A stretch of 30,543 nucleotides of DNA, taken from positions 1 through 30,543 of IMG/VR virus record IMGVR_UViG_3300022693_000780. The stretch is one strand, 5' to 3'. The stretch comes from a virus. Each line of letters begins with the position of its first letter. The first letter of the stretch is position 1. The position numbers were made by a program, and so were the translations under genes. The notes under the pieces were generated by a model, which was not told the origin of the DNA, searched no databases, and was given only the letters and a program-made list of their open reading frames with translations. Below are positions 8,164 through 17,505 of this stretch, in pieces.

Positions 8164-10263
8164 CTAATTAAGTGGTAATCCTTCCACGTTCTGAAAGGTT
8201 TGCTCATTAATATCTGATTCGATCTTCCTTATTTCTGTTAGGGTCTTGGCGGTACCGAGTGGCAACTCCCTGAGAATCTTCTGCGTTTCTGCACCCTTCT
8301 TCTGTGCCGATGCCAGGTTGTCAGCCACCTTGGAAGTACGTTCTTCCGCTTCTGACTCAGCTTGTTTACCCATTGATTCCATAAGTTTCTGTTCTTCGCT
8401 TTGCTGGTTCTGTTGGGCTTGCAATACTTGTTGTTCTTCTTCAGGTGTTTCAGGTTTGATCATCCCCAGTGTGAGCATTCTGTCTCGGTTAAATTTCTTA
8501 ACTCCTTTACCAATGGCAGGCAATTTACTAAACAATTCAGCCACCAGATGAGGCAGGTAAGGTTGGAGCGCCTGGTTATCTTTGGAAATCTCAATCAAAT
8601 CCTTCAGCGTTTCAACATCGGCTTCCCGTTGCGTTTCAAACTGTGGCCCAACATCAGCATAGGCTCTGAACTTCTTATTCCTTAACGAACTGACTTCTGC
8701 AAGCTGGCCCAAGTCCTCATCAAACTTAGTTTCCACAAGTTTCTGCATGGACTCGGTACCATCCTCTTTAAGAAGCACCATTTCCTTGCGGTCGGCATAA
8801 ACATCAGTAGCAATGGACTGGTAAATCTCACCCAAATGCTCGATGCCATCAAAGATGTTCTCCATGATTGGCCTGGTCTTAATATTCTTGAGCTTCCTTT
8901 CCATCAGCTTGGCTTTGCCTGATTCCAGCTTATTCCTGCCCTCTACCGGCTCCTGTCCTGTCTTGTCGTGCATGAAAGCAGGAACAACTTGGAGTAGGGC
9001 TTGCATAGATGGTGACACGTTAGGAGCCTTTAGGAAACCCAGTGGCCCCTGGTGAACAATATTGCCATCCTTATCCCTCAATGCTTCCATTCGCACATAA
9101 GGGGCATTCGGTAAGTCCTCCCAATCGCTCTGGTATTCCGGCGTGATTTGTTTTGGGTCAACTATTGGGATATCGGTGGATTGCATAGCCGCATTCTCAG
9201 CCAGTTGAGATATCTGCATATTGAATAACCGTTGTGGGTCAATTAAATCCTGAACCAGACCGGACCACCACTCAACACCGTCTGTATATCCCCGGAAAGC
9301 ATAGAAAGGACAAATAGGTATCCACTTGCCGGCTATTGTTTTGGGTGCCTCAAGGAATTCCGCGCCACTGAACACAGCCTTCTTGATAATTCTGGGCCTC
9401 ATAATCCGTTCTTCAGAGAATCTAAGATTAGGATCATTCTTAATAGCTGACTTCTCTTCTTCATGCTCTTTCTCGGTGAACACTTCCTTCTTATTCGTTA
9501 CCGTATTGTCATAGATAAAGACTTTTTCGCGCCCTCTTAGCACTCCATACCGGGTGGCGATATAAACATTATTGGGGTTGGAAGTATCAAAGTTGAACTC
9601 TTTCCTATCCTGTGGACTAAATACCGAAACAGGATCACGACCAGGCCATCTACGCCTGAACTCATCCTCATTCAATTCAGTCAAGACGGTACAATGAATG
9701 GCATCCTTCTTATCTTTACGTTGCGCACCTTTATTGAAGAAGACAGAATTAAACCCATTGTAAATAGGGGAAAAGGTTATCCTTCTATTCTCATTCTGAT
9801 CATCTTCCTCATCTTCATGCTTGGTGCCAACCTTGATATAGGCCGGCCCAGAGATAGTCATTTCCTGTACTGCATTGTCCAGGGCTTCTTTACCTGAGAA
9901 CTGCCTGAAGTCTGTACGAAACAGGTTATTCAGCACCATAGAATCAGATTCAGTTGCGGCATCATCCGTAGGACGGTAATCAACGGCCACCCTGTTCTCC
10001 GACCATTCCCCAAGGAAGTCCCTAATTGCATCACTGACAAGGTTAAACTCCATTCTGACGCGGCCATCAAACTGATCTTCAAGAAAGTCTTCCCATTGCC
10101 CCCCTCGTACCAATACAAACCGCATGGCTACATTGGCCTGATCGCGCTGTTCTCCATTAATCGCGGCATCCTGCTGAAGATCAGTAATAAACTGGGAGTG
10201 CAACAGTCCCTCTTCAGGTGTCATTTTGGAACCATCTATCTTCTTGTCATCGTCTAGTGGCAT
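8164..10263 (-). CDS. P22-type portal protein
   Basis: 699 aa, close to P22 gp1 (725 aa). Recognisable family features are the N-terminal 'GQWEDFLEDQFDGRVRMEFN' block (residues about 55-75), 'VSDAIRDFLGEWSENRVAVDYRP', and the clip/stem region 'ICPFYAFRGYTDGVEWWSGLVQDLIDPQRLFN' around residue 325-355. The C-terminal 120 residues are Gln/Glu-rich and helical (LQAQQNQQSEEQKLMESMGK), matching the long barrel helix of P22 portals. Twelve copies form the DNA entry channel at one vertex, bind terminase during packaging and the gp4 ring afterwards. It lies directly after terL. Confidence 0.88.
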   Translation of the reverse strand: MPLDDDKKIDGSKMTPEEGLLHSQFITDLQQDAAINGEQRDQANVAMRFVLVRGGQWEDFLEDQFDGRVRMEFNLVSDAIRDFLGEWSENRVAVDYRPTDDAATESDSMVLNNLFRTDFRQFSGKEALDNAVQEMTISGPAYIKVGTKHEDEEDDQNENRRITFSPIYNGFNSVFFNKGAQRKDKKDAIHCTVLTELNEDEFRRRWPGRDPVSVFSPQDRKEFNFDTSNPNNVYIATRYGVLRGREKVFIYDNTVTNKKEVFTEKEHEEEKSAIKNDPNLRFSEERIMRPRIIKKAVFSGAEFLEAPKTIAGKWIPICPFYAFRGYTDGVEWWSGLVQDLIDPQRLFNMQISQLAENAAMQSTDIPIVDPKQITPEYQSDWEDLPNAPYVRMEALRDKDGNIVHQGPLGFLKAPNVSPSMQALLQVVPAFMHDKTGQEPVEGRNKLESGKAKLMERKLKNIKTRPIMENIFDGIEHLGEIYQSIATDVYADRKEMVLLKEDGTESMQKLVETKFDEDLGQLAEVSSLRNKKFRAYADVGPQFETQREADVETLKDLIEISKDNQALQPYLPHLVAELFSKLPAIGKGVKKFNRDRMLTLGMIKPETPEEEQQVLQAQQNQQSEEQKLMESMGKQAESEAEERTSKVADNLASAQKKGAETQKILRELPLGTAKTLTEIRKIESDINEQTFQNVEGLPLN

Positions 10264-10265
10264 AT

Positions 10266-11522
10266 TTAATAACCTTGAAAGCTATTTCTTTTTGGTCGGT
10301 GGACATAAACAGGAGGTTCTTCCTTCTTTTTCGTTAAAGAGGGAAACAGTTCAGTAAAGGCCCAGACCAACGCATCACAACTATCTGGTGAACCTTCACC
10401 CTCATACCCTGCGGCAGTCATTTTGCACATCTGGTCCTCTAATTCGTTAAACGTGCCAACATGGGAAACACGCCCGGTCTTATACAATGCGCTGATTGGC
10501 TCGGCTCGAACGTGCTTCCCTTTGGTGGCTCTTACTTCCCTGATTGGCAGACCAGGACGAATTGAATCGAGGGTATGCTTAACCATATCCCCGCCTTGGT
10601 TAATCTCAATCACGATACAGTCAGCGTCATACTCATCATAAGCGGCGATAACGCGAGTGGCCCACCGGTCCGGGGAACCTTTTAAAGACCAATCAGCCAG
10701 AACATAGCCACGCTGATCTGCACCAACACCAGCAATGATAATTCCATGCTTATCGCTAAACTCTTCATTGGATATAGCAGGGTCAACAGCCACCACAATC
10801 CTGCCCATTTCAGGGACTTCATGTCTTCTATGTTCATGGAGGGTCTGCCGATCCCAGATAGCACCAATAGCCATTGGCTCATAATCCCCTAGCCAGATAT
10901 GAGCGTATCTACCCGGATTATTCTTTAAATCAAAGAGTCGTTCTTCTTCCAATACGGCGGGGAACCAAGGATTATCTTCATAAGTGGTCTTGATAACTAT
11001 TGCATTCTTGGGTACTTCCAAGCCTCTAAATAGAGAATCAATCGGGTCGCTTGGGTTCCTGGGATTCCAACCAGCCCATATTTCTGAGTTTTCTTTTCTG
11101 ATTGTGGGGCGAAGGTATTCCAGTGAACGCCTGGAGGAAGTCTGCGCCTCCTCAATCCAAGCCACATCATTTCCTTCATGGCTTTTTATAGATTCTGCAG
11201 TATGGTCCTGCAAGCCTTGGAAAGTAATAACGCCACCGCCTGGTGTTTCAATGCTATCGTTCAGAACTCTGAATTCACTCATCAAACCAAACCGTTCAAT
11301 CTTGTCCTCAATCAAGCGTTTAGCTGATTCTTTCAGGGATTTCTGCACCTCCCGAACACAGACCATCCTGAAACCCGGTTGCATCAAGGCTCTTTCAATT
11401 CCCAGTTCACTAAAGAAGTGGGACTTCAAAGCACCTCGACCACCATAAATAGCCTTGTATCGGCTTGGTTCCAGCATGGGGCGTAAGACTTTAGCTGTCT
11501 GTATTTCGAGTGTTGTTGTCAT
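10266..11522 (-). CDS. terL: Terminase large subunit
   Basis: 418 aa from ATG 11522. The ATPase domain shows Walker A GGRGALKS (residues 27-34) and Walker B VAWIEEA (about 120-126) with the catalytic Glu; the motor coupling segment 'EIWAGWNPRNPSDPID' follows. The nuclease domain has the acidic triad pattern: VAVDPA (Asp 247), IVIEINQ (Glu 306) and SPDSCDAL (Asp 380/383). It pumps DNA into the prohead through the portal and cuts it. An upstream in-frame TTG at 11534 is possible, but ATG 11522 is preferred; neither has a strong ribosome-binding site and both lie inside the end of terS, so translation is probably coupled. Confidence 0.92.
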   Translation of the reverse strand: MTTTLEIQTAKVLRPMLEPSRYKAIYGGRGALKSHFFSELGIERALMQPGFRMVCVREVQKSLKESAKRLIEDKIERFGLMSEFRVLNDSIETPGGGVITFQGLQDHTAESIKSHEGNDVAWIEEAQTSSRRSLEYLRPTIRKENSEIWAGWNPRNPSDPIDSLFRGLEVPKNAIVIKTTYEDNPWFPAVLEEERLFDLKNNPGRYAHIWLGDYEPMAIGAIWDRQTLHEHRRHEVPEMGRIVVAVDPAISNEEFSDKHGIIIAGVGADQRGYVLADWSLKGSPDRWATRVIAAYDEYDADCIVIEINQGGDMVKHTLDSIRPGLPIREVRATKGKHVRAEPISALYKTGRVSHVGTFNELEDQMCKMTAAGYEGEGSPDSCDALVWAFTELFPSLTKKKEEPPVYVHRPKRNSFQGY

Positions 11523-11988
11523 TTGGTTCAACAATAGTCCGTTTAATTTCAGTTATCTTTAATTCGCCTGTATGTTCGTGTCGTTCCTTAAACATTCCCA
11601 AATTCTTTCCTGCTAGTTCAATTCCTTTAAACATTGGGCTGGCTTGAAAAGTATATTCTCCTATCTCCTTTCCTTCCTTATCCATCACTGGAGTGTGTTG
11701 CATGCAACGCTCGATACCTTCTTTCAAATTGGTTAAAACCCAGTCTTGGTCGATGTGACACCGTTTTGAGGATGCTTCCATTGCTTCCAAGATTGCCGCC
11801 GCCACTCCCGGCTTTTTCTTTAATACTGAACCCCTGTTATTTGCTACCTCATACGAACAGTCATAGACTTTCTGGTAGGCTTCGGTCGCATTTCGGCTGA
11901 TGGTGTATTCATCAACAAATGCTTGATGCCGGTCGGATAATTCTAAATAGGTTTCTGTATATTCTTCTTCTGTGGGTTCTTCTTCCAT
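11491..11988 (-). CDS. terS: Terminase small subunit
   Basis: 165 aa. An N-terminal helix-turn-helix region, 'LSDRHQAFVDEYTISRNATEAYQKVYD' (about 16-43), followed by 'ANNRGSVLKKKPGVAAAI', is typical of phage terminase small subunits that recognise the packaging site and stimulate TerL. The C-terminus is a helix plus a polar tail (EPNDNNTRNTDS). The gene overlaps terL by about 30 bp and its ATG overlaps the stop of the small basic gene upstream (TAATG). A packaging (pac) site often lies within or near this gene; I saw no diagnostic repeat. Confidence 0.85.
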   Translation of the reverse strand: MEEEPTEEEYTETYLELSDRHQAFVDEYTISRNATEAYQKVYDCSYEVANNRGSVLKKKPGVAAAILEAMEASSKRCHIDQDWVLTNLKEGIERCMQHTPVMDKEGKEIGEYTFQASPMFKGIELAGKNLGMFKERHEHTGELKITEIKRTIVEPNDNNTRNTDS

Positions 11989-12089
11989 TATTTCCTTTTC
12001 GGCTTCCTTGCTTTCCTGCGTGTTCCGTTCCTGGGTGGTTTCCTGGTTCCGTTGCTTACGTTATGAGAACTCTTTACATCTCTTGCCAT
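11988..12089 (-). CDS. Tiny basic protein upstream of terS
   Basis: A 33-codon frame (MARDVKSSHNVSNGTRKPPR, then an Arg/Lys-rich end). About half the residues are Lys, Arg or Asn. ATG 12089 has a good 'AAGGAG' site 6 nt upstream, and its stop TAA shares a base with the terS ATG. The strong ribosome-binding site and exact coupling argue that it is translated. It could bind DNA or RNA or simply be a coupling leader for terS. No family recognised. Confidence 0.6.
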   Translation of the reverse strand: MARDVKSSHNVSNGTRKPPRNGTRRKARKPKRK

Positions 12090-12099
12090 TTGAATCTCC

Positions 12100-12666
12100 T
12101 TATCCTAAGTGTGAAAAACTTCCCGTTGATTGGCTAATCGTAAATGCCTCACTTGTTTCAAAGAACTCATCCCCTCCTACATCCGTAACCGTTATCACCT
12201 GATCGCCGTTATATCCTGCGGCTCCCGCGGTAAACCCTGAAATAGTCACGGTCTGCCCAACACTCACAATCGTGCCACTAAAATTAAATCGTGCTATACC
12301 AGCCACATCCGGAGAATCTATAACCGAGCTGATAGGCGTAGAAATAGTCGTGAAAATCGTTTCAGTAACCTCAAACCGAATTGAACCGGCTTTAATCTGT
12401 CTTGCTTCTCCTGTACTGGCATTATTGAGATTGGCAAAAACATTCCAAAGCCCTACACTCAACAGGGCAGTGTCTGCTGAAGTCAAAAGGCCGGCCCATT
12501 GGAAAGAATTTTCAGGGTCAACCTCTAATTGGCGCACAATTGTGGCATCATCCTTAATATGCTGTTTCACATAAATGGTAGCAGTGAATCCCTCAATAGA
12601 TTCGCCATCACGGTCAAAAGTGATCGGTAAGCTACCCCCCTGTGCTATTGATTCAACTTTAGCCAC
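12100..12666 (-). CDS. Virion protein with a module shared with the 562-aa tail protein
   Basis: 188 aa if started at GTG 12666, which overlaps the stop of the preceding gene by 8 bp (GTGGCTAA) and has 'GGGGG' upstream. The open frame continues to 12795, but that extension is antiparallel in character to the neighbouring gene's frame and looks non-coding. The N-terminal part (ESIAQGGSLPITFDRDGESI, WAGLLTSADTALLSVGLW) is a beta-sandwich-like region. The C-terminal 60 residues, 'ARFNFSGTIVSVGQTVTISG' through 'FTISQSTGSFS', match a module in the protein at 13529-15217. Probably a tail or head accessory protein; exact role unknown. Confidence 0.65.
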   Translation of the reverse strand: MAKVESIAQGGSLPITFDRDGESIEGFTATIYVKQHIKDDATIVRQLEVDPENSFQWAGLLTSADTALLSVGLWNVFANLNNASTGEARQIKAGSIRFEVTETIFTTISTPISSVIDSPDVAGIARFNFSGTIVSVGQTVTISGFTAGAAGYNGDQVITVTDVGGDEFFETSEAFTISQSTGSFSHLG

Positions 12667-12892
12667 AAATACCCCCTGATCCACTGGTTTTCCTGCTTCC
12701 ACCACTTCCGCGCACGTTACCCACCCCACCAGTCGATGAAATCTTTGGCAGTTGTGCTGCCGCCTGAACAAGTGGAATATTAGCCGTTCCCTCAATAGGG
12801 TTTATCTCACCACTGGCAGGATTCCTACCCTCAACAGTGATATTCAAATCCCCGAATCCCCAATGAATTACCTCTAATTGCAGGCCGATCAT
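12659..12892 (-). CDS. Small virion-region hypothetical protein
   Basis: 77 aa, starting MIGLQLEVIHWGFGDLNITV. Its ATG overlaps the upstream stop (ATGA). The first 54 residues look like a folded domain with 'NPIEGTANIPLVQAAAQLPK'; the last 23 are Gly/Ser/Arg-rich (GGVGNVRGSGGSRKTSGSGG). The end overlaps the following gene in another frame for up to 137 bp if the longest downstream start is used, or 8 bp with GTG 12666. A ribosomal frameshift that joins the two is possible but not needed. No family recognised. Confidence 0.55.
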   Translation of the reverse strand: MIGLQLEVIHWGFGDLNITVEGRNPASGEINPIEGTANIPLVQAAAQLPKISSTGGVGNVRGSGGSRKTSGSGGICG

Positions 12893-13344
12893 ATATGCTC
12901 CGTGGTTCGTATAGTGTCGTTTACACTCAACCTGCTGCCCGATACGTCTTTATCTCTGATAATGGTGGACGTTCCTGCTTTCCGGGTGATGGATCTGGTT
13001 TTCGTCACTTCAAAGTCACCAAGCAGTAAGTCCATGATTGCTTCTGAATTGCCTTGACCCAGACTGAATTCCCGAGCCTGATCTTTCCATGAATCGCCAG
13101 ACTGATCCCTGAACAAAACAGAAACATTCTCGGCTGTCATTTCAAGCGCACTCAAATTCACCTTGACCCTCCCTTCATCAATAACTGTAGGAGTGGTGCC
13201 GAGATTCGTGTACGACCCAAAATCTTTACTGATTTGAACATCACCTTGCGCAATAACTGGCGCAGGATTAAACTTGCTCGGGTCTTGGAAATCAGTAAGG
13301 AAAACTCCAAACTCAAAAGCAATCCCTTTATGCGGTTCAGCCAT
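12889..13344 (-). CDS. Beta-rich structural protein
   Basis: 151 aa, starting MAEPHKGIAFEFGVFLTDFQ, with strand-rich segments (VDEGRVKVNLSALEMTAENVSVLF), and 'WKDQAREFSLG' near the middle. The spacing and the 'ALEMTAENVSVLFRDQSGDSW' segment resemble small phage tail or decoration proteins, but I cannot name a family. It is translationally coupled to its downstream neighbour (ATGA) and separated by 2 bp from the upstream 57-aa gene. Virion role is inferred from the operon. Confidence 0.6.
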   Translation of the reverse strand: MAEPHKGIAFEFGVFLTDFQDPSKFNPAPVIAQGDVQISKDFGSYTNLGTTPTVIDEGRVKVNLSALEMTAENVSVLFRDQSGDSWKDQAREFSLGQGNSEAIMDLLLGDFEVTKTRSITRKAGTSTIIRDKDVSGSRLSVNDTIRTTEHI

Positions 13345-13345
13345 A

Positions 13346-13519
13346 TCATTCTTTATTTTCTACTTTTTCATGCTGTTCAATAAAATCAGCCACCTCGTTA
13401 TACATCTTACGAGCCTCCTTAGACACAAATCCAGCTAGCCGAGCATTGCTATAAATGGCTTCAAACTTCTGGCTAATCGTGGCTTCTTTCACTTGTTTAA
13501 CTGTTCCGTTCTCACTCAT
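13346..13519 (-). CDS. 57-aa helical hypothetical protein
   Basis: Frame MSENGTVKQVKEATISQKFE... ending EKVENKE, with ATG 13519 preceded by 'AAGGAGAG' 3 nt upstream. It is charged and helical with no membrane segment. The stop (13346-13348) lies just before the next gene's ATG at 13344, so it belongs to the tail operon. It could be an assembly chaperone for a neighbouring fibre protein, since small helical proteins in such positions often are, but nothing in the sequence shows this. Confidence 0.6.
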   Translation of the reverse strand: MSENGTVKQVKEATISQKFEAIYSNARLAGFVSKEARKMYNEVADFIEQHEKVENKE

Positions 13520-13528
13520 AAACTCTCC

Positions 13529-15217
13529 TTAAAAAATCATTTGTATAAAAAAGTCGGTAATCGTAATGGCGTTTGTAGTTCCATCACCAGCGCCCACTAC
13601 CTGAATAGTGTCTCCAGGTACTACGCTGATCGGCCTGATTAAAGTGGCATTCACTTTTGTGGTTTTCACTTCCATGTCCAAATGTGCTTTGGTAGCAAAA
13701 TCTGGGATCGCTCCATTTTTAGAATCAGTAAATCTATAAAACTCTGTTGACCCTGATTTGACCACTGTGAGAGAAGCAATCATAGAACCCGTTACAGGCT
13801 TTATTCCGTCATATCTGAATACTCCATTCGTAACATCAATCAGCGTCCACCTTTCAGTAGAAGGATCTTCAACCACAGTGTTGAAATCCATTGCCTGATA
13901 GGTATCCACAGAAGCGATTGTAGTAGCACCAGCATTTTCATTCATGCCACCAAACGCAACATTCATAGAATCCTGCTGATCTCCATTATTATTTAAGTTT
14001 AATCTTTTGTCTTTTTGGGTAAGAGATCCGGTATCCCATGTTCCAACCGTTTCAGCAGTGGCGAAACCAACATTAATTTGGTAGGTATTAGTAAGAGCAT
14101 TGTAAATAGTAAAACCACCATCATATGCAATCGTTCCATTGATCAATAAAGCTTGACCATCACTTTGAGCGTGAGCTGTTGACGTTACCGTTACCGAATT
14201 GGAGAGATAAGAGCCCGTATCATCATTGGTAAAAGCAATAGGAGCATTTGTTGATTCTATATTCCCCTCAAAGAAACCAGCACCTGTTACTGTCACTAAT
14301 AAAGTTTGGTTATATGTGGCCTCTGGAGTGAAAGTTGAAGTGACAACTCTTTGGCCCACAAACACATCAGTCCCAGCGTGATTAAATCTGGCATAGTTTC
14401 CACCAGCAGGGATAGCCGTACCGCTTGAAACGGAAGTTATTGCCGTTGCACCTATCGAAGCATCAGCAAATGCAGTTATAGAACCTGTGTCACCACTTTC
14501 AAAATATGTTGAACCAGGAAATACAGGAGAGTTTTGAATATTGATTACAGAAGCTAAACCAATTACAGGCGAAATGAAAAAACCTGATTCCGCGCCAAAG
14601 TTAAATATAATTGCGTTTTGAATGGTCGCATTTATATTAACAGTGCCTATAATACGGGTAAGTGCCTGAGTACCAGTTCCATTTCCAATGGGTACGGGCA
14701 AATCCATTCTTATATCTGAAATATTTTTTATTGTCCAGCCATTAGGTGCCCCAAAAGCACTCCGATTGTTTGTTGTTGAAAAAAAATCTTCTGTTAACCC
14801 TATAGTGTCAAAGTCGTTAAAATCACATCTTTCAAATAAAGCTAAAGCTAAACCATCACCAGTTGCACCCCCCACTAAATTCATAAAGGTTGCTAGGCCA
14901 TTGGAGTTAGTGATAGAAATGTCACGCATTAAAATACTGTTTATTGGATCACCTGCATTTGATATAAATGTATCCGTTCCGGTATAAGTGATCCGGTTGC
15001 GCCTTTCATTGCGCCCTTTGAAACGTACTGAAGCACCAGCAGGGATTTCAAGGCGGTTTGCAGTTGAAAATGAAGCCTCTATAAAATAAAGTTTTCCATC
15101 TTCAAGTGTAATCACTCCACCACTTGCAATACCTAAACCACTTTCATCTTTAACATTGATGACTCCAGTTCCTTTGAGAAGAGGTAAACGATTAGTTGTA
15201 TTGGTATCAAATCCCAT
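13529..15217 (-). CDS. Tail-spike-like virion protein
   Basis: 562 aa. Residues about 40-215 show the short repeated strands of a beta-helix (GGVITLEDGKLYFIEASF, RITYTGTDTFISNAG, NSILMRDISITNSNG, ALFERCDFNDFDTIGL). This is followed by a module (around 'ARFNHAGTDVFVGQRVVTST' to 'TNDDTGSY') that is also found at the end of the protein at 12100-12666. The last 100 residues are a separate strand-rich domain ending 'ITDFFIQMIF'. The fold and position among late genes indicate a receptor-binding or spike protein. No catalytic motif for a glycan hydrolase could be picked out by eye. Confidence 0.7.
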   Translation of the reverse strand: MGFDTNTTNRLPLLKGTGVINVKDESGLGIASGGVITLEDGKLYFIEASFSTANRLEIPAGASVRFKGRNERRNRITYTGTDTFISNAGDPINSILMRDISITNSNGLATFMNLVGGATGDGLALALFERCDFNDFDTIGLTEDFFSTTNNRSAFGAPNGWTIKNISDIRMDLPVPIGNGTGTQALTRIIGTVNINATIQNAIIFNFGAESGFFISPVIGLASVINIQNSPVFPGSTYFESGDTGSITAFADASIGATAITSVSSGTAIPAGGNYARFNHAGTDVFVGQRVVTSTFTPEATYNQTLLVTVTGAGFFEGNIESTNAPIAFTNDDTGSYLSNSVTVTSTAHAQSDGQALLINGTIAYDGGFTIYNALTNTYQINVGFATAETVGTWDTGSLTQKDKRLNLNNNGDQQDSMNVAFGGMNENAGATTIASVDTYQAMDFNTVVEDPSTERWTLIDVTNGVFRYDGIKPVTGSMIASLTVVKSGSTEFYRFTDSKNGAIPDFATKAHLDMEVKTTKVNATLIRPISVVPGDTIQVVGAGDGTTNAITITDFFIQMIF

Positions 15218-17505
15218 CAGGCAGCCTCCACAAAACAGTTAGAACCATCTGCATAAATCTTGAAGTCATGGAAAGGAGTGTTCACAACAAGTTCCGTTGC
15301 CCCATCAATTGTTTGAGCACCTTCTGTTGCAATCGTGATTTTGTTTGCCCCGCTTACATTTCCACTCTCATCCTTAAATTTCCATTCCCTGGCTTCTGTT
15401 GCAGAGCCTTTGGCAATCTCAGCAGTAGGTATTGTGTAGGTACGGGAAGCGGTAATAGAGGTGGTTGCTATACGGTAATCTGTAGAGATAAGGGTGTAGT
15501 CAGCATCGGCAATATTAGTTTTCTTTGTTACGATGCCCCGCGTGAATACGATACGGCCATCATCACCATTCCAGGCCGTAATAGTTGCTCCAGTTTTATC
15601 GAAAATAGTTATTCCAAACTTGCCATCTATGTGGATTCTATTTTGTAAAACTGTTCCATCCGTTACATTAAGCTCTAACATTGGGTTAGGATTAACGGGT
15701 CTACCATCCCCGACAATCTCTGCTACTATCTGAGCATCCGTTGTACTGAGTCTGATTATTTTCTTAGATGAGCCAAGAGTATTTCTTAAGTCAAATATTG
15801 CATCCGTTCCCGTTGCTCCAGAAACTTCTACTTGCAGAGCAAGATTAGTATCAGAAAAAGTCTTTATGGAGCCAGTGCTCTTAATCCTTAACCTTTCAAG
15901 CAAAGCCGTGCTAGGCGAAGTATATAAAACTATTTCGCTAGGTGCGGTGGCCCTGGGTGCTAGGGTTAGATTCGTATCCGAATTGTTTACTATAATTTGT
16001 GCACAGTCCAAAGTCGTTTCAAAGGCTGTTGCGCTTTTGTTTCCAACTTCCATCCTTCTAGTCGCAGAATCTTCAAAAACAAGAAGAGATTCTGCGGTTG
16101 TTAATTTACTTTTTAAAGTAAAAGCAAGACTGTCGCCAAAAATAGGCCGTATAACTTGATTGATTAAGGTTAGGTCAGCTTCCTGAATTATTTTTCCAGT
16201 AGTGCTATCAAAAGTTACGATGGCATTGTCAGTAGCAGAACCTGGGCCAACCACATCACCTGTCCCGGCATTATCTAAAACGAATTGTCTAGTGGCTGCA
16301 TCTTGTGGGTTTACGGGGTCTGTTAGATTTCTAATGATACTTGTAAAAACATCAATGACCCCAGTTGGGGCAGCGAATATCAAATCGCCTGAAGTAGTTT
16401 CAAGAGTATTCCCACTCAATTGTAGATTACCTAAATTGAGCTTCGTTAATCCTGCGAGTTCACCAGAATCATTAAGAATTCCTAAAGAGTTTTGAATCAG
16501 TTTACCCGTAGCCAAATTAAAACGAGCTAAGGCATTGTCGGTTGAAGAACCTGGACCATCCACATCACCTCCTGGAGATATATCTATCCAAGAAGATCCA
16601 TCGAACCTTTGCAATTCATTGACAGTTAAATTATCTATCTGCAAGCCGGTAGCCGGCGAACCTATCGCATCTCTCTGAGTTGTAGTCATCCTCATTGGCA
16701 GAAAGCCAAGGGTGGTAGAAGTTAAATCCAGGAGAGAAGAAGCATCAGGAGAGCCACCTATACCAACAGCTTGTGTTGAAGTTTTAATCCTTAATGCTTC
16801 TATAAGAGAAGTGAGCCCAGCATTAGGAGTATAGAAAACAATATCACTTGCTGAATCAGATCTTGGTGCAAGTTCAAGATCAGCAAAATTCTTCCACCCG
16901 ATCTGCCCAAACGTGGCAGTTAAATCAATACCACTCGTACCAAGATCACCAAACTTGCCTACAGTTGTCACGCCGCCAGTGAGAATATTAAATAAATTAG
17001 GAGTTCCTCCTAAACCGGGTGCCTTCATAATCAAGGCATCACTAACACTGGATTCAATATTAACCCCAGAAACAGTGTTAATAATGGTGTCTGATAGTAA
17101 AGATAAATTCCCAACTTGTAGTTGAGTAAGGCCAATCAGAGCCCCCGCATCATCAAGGATAGCTAAAGAGTTTTGTATTAGTTTTCCAGTGGCAAGGTCG
17201 AAACGTGCCAGGGCATTGTCGGTGGCACTTGCAGGGCCAACAACATCCCCCACATTAAAAATATTGCTCAATTCAAGCCATACCGCAGGGCCGATTGACA
17301 TTAAAACAAATATACTTAACGGACTTGTTATTGCAACGGCTTTCCCAATATTCTCAGCAACCTGAAAGTCTGTGTCAGCATCCCGCGCCGCTATATCAGC
17401 GTAGAACGTACCGGCAGAATTAGGGTTGCCCAGAATGGAGTGAACATTCTTCCCCACTGAGAAGGGATGTGATTGCCCAAGGGTCTGATCGAAAGGAAGC
17501 GTCAT
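15217..17505 (-). CDS. Tail fibre-like protein with three TDNA repeats
   Basis: 762 aa. Three copies of the phage fibre motif 'GDVxGPxSxTDNAxxxFDxxTGKxIQ' start near residues 86, 313 and 416, separated by domains rich in 'LAPRSDSASDIVFYT'-type segments. A 'RMTTTQRDAIGSPATGLQI' plus 'LQRFDGSSW' block near 270-306 is common in tail fibres. The C-terminal ~100 residues (YTIPTAEIAKGSATEAREWK ... HDFKIYADGSNCFVEAA) form the usual fibre tip seen in many phages. Likely a trimeric host-recognition fibre. Start ATG overlaps the upstream stop (ATGA); it overlaps the downstream gene by one base. Confidence 0.78.
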   Translation of the reverse strand: MTLPFDQTLGQSHPFSVGKNVHSILGNPNSAGTFYADIAARDADTDFQVAENIGKAVAITSPLSIFVLMSIGPAVWLELSNIFNVGDVVGPASATDNALARFDLATGKLIQNSLAILDDAGALIGLTQLQVGNLSLLSDTIINTVSGVNIESSVSDALIMKAPGLGGTPNLFNILTGGVTTVGKFGDLGTSGIDLTATFGQIGWKNFADLELAPRSDSASDIVFYTPNAGLTSLIEALRIKTSTQAVGIGGSPDASSLLDLTSTTLGFLPMRMTTTQRDAIGSPATGLQIDNLTVNELQRFDGSSWIDISPGGDVDGPGSSTDNALARFNLATGKLIQNSLGILNDSGELAGLTKLNLGNLQLSGNTLETTSGDLIFAAPTGVIDVFTSIIRNLTDPVNPQDAATRQFVLDNAGTGDVVGPGSATDNAIVTFDSTTGKIIQEADLTLINQVIRPIFGDSLAFTLKSKLTTAESLLVFEDSATRRMEVGNKSATAFETTLDCAQIIVNNSDTNLTLAPRATAPSEIVLYTSPSTALLERLRIKSTGSIKTFSDTNLALQVEVSGATGTDAIFDLRNTLGSSKKIIRLSTTDAQIVAEIVGDGRPVNPNPMLELNVTDGTVLQNRIHIDGKFGITIFDKTGATITAWNGDDGRIVFTRGIVTKKTNIADADYTLISTDYRIATTSITASRTYTIPTAEIAKGSATEAREWKFKDESGNVSGANKITIATEGAQTIDGATELVVNTPFHDFKIYADGSNCFVEAA

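Noticed and set aside
10984-11448. 154-aa plus-strand frame opposite terL
   Set aside because: Shadow of the terL ATPase frame, which has all the motifs.
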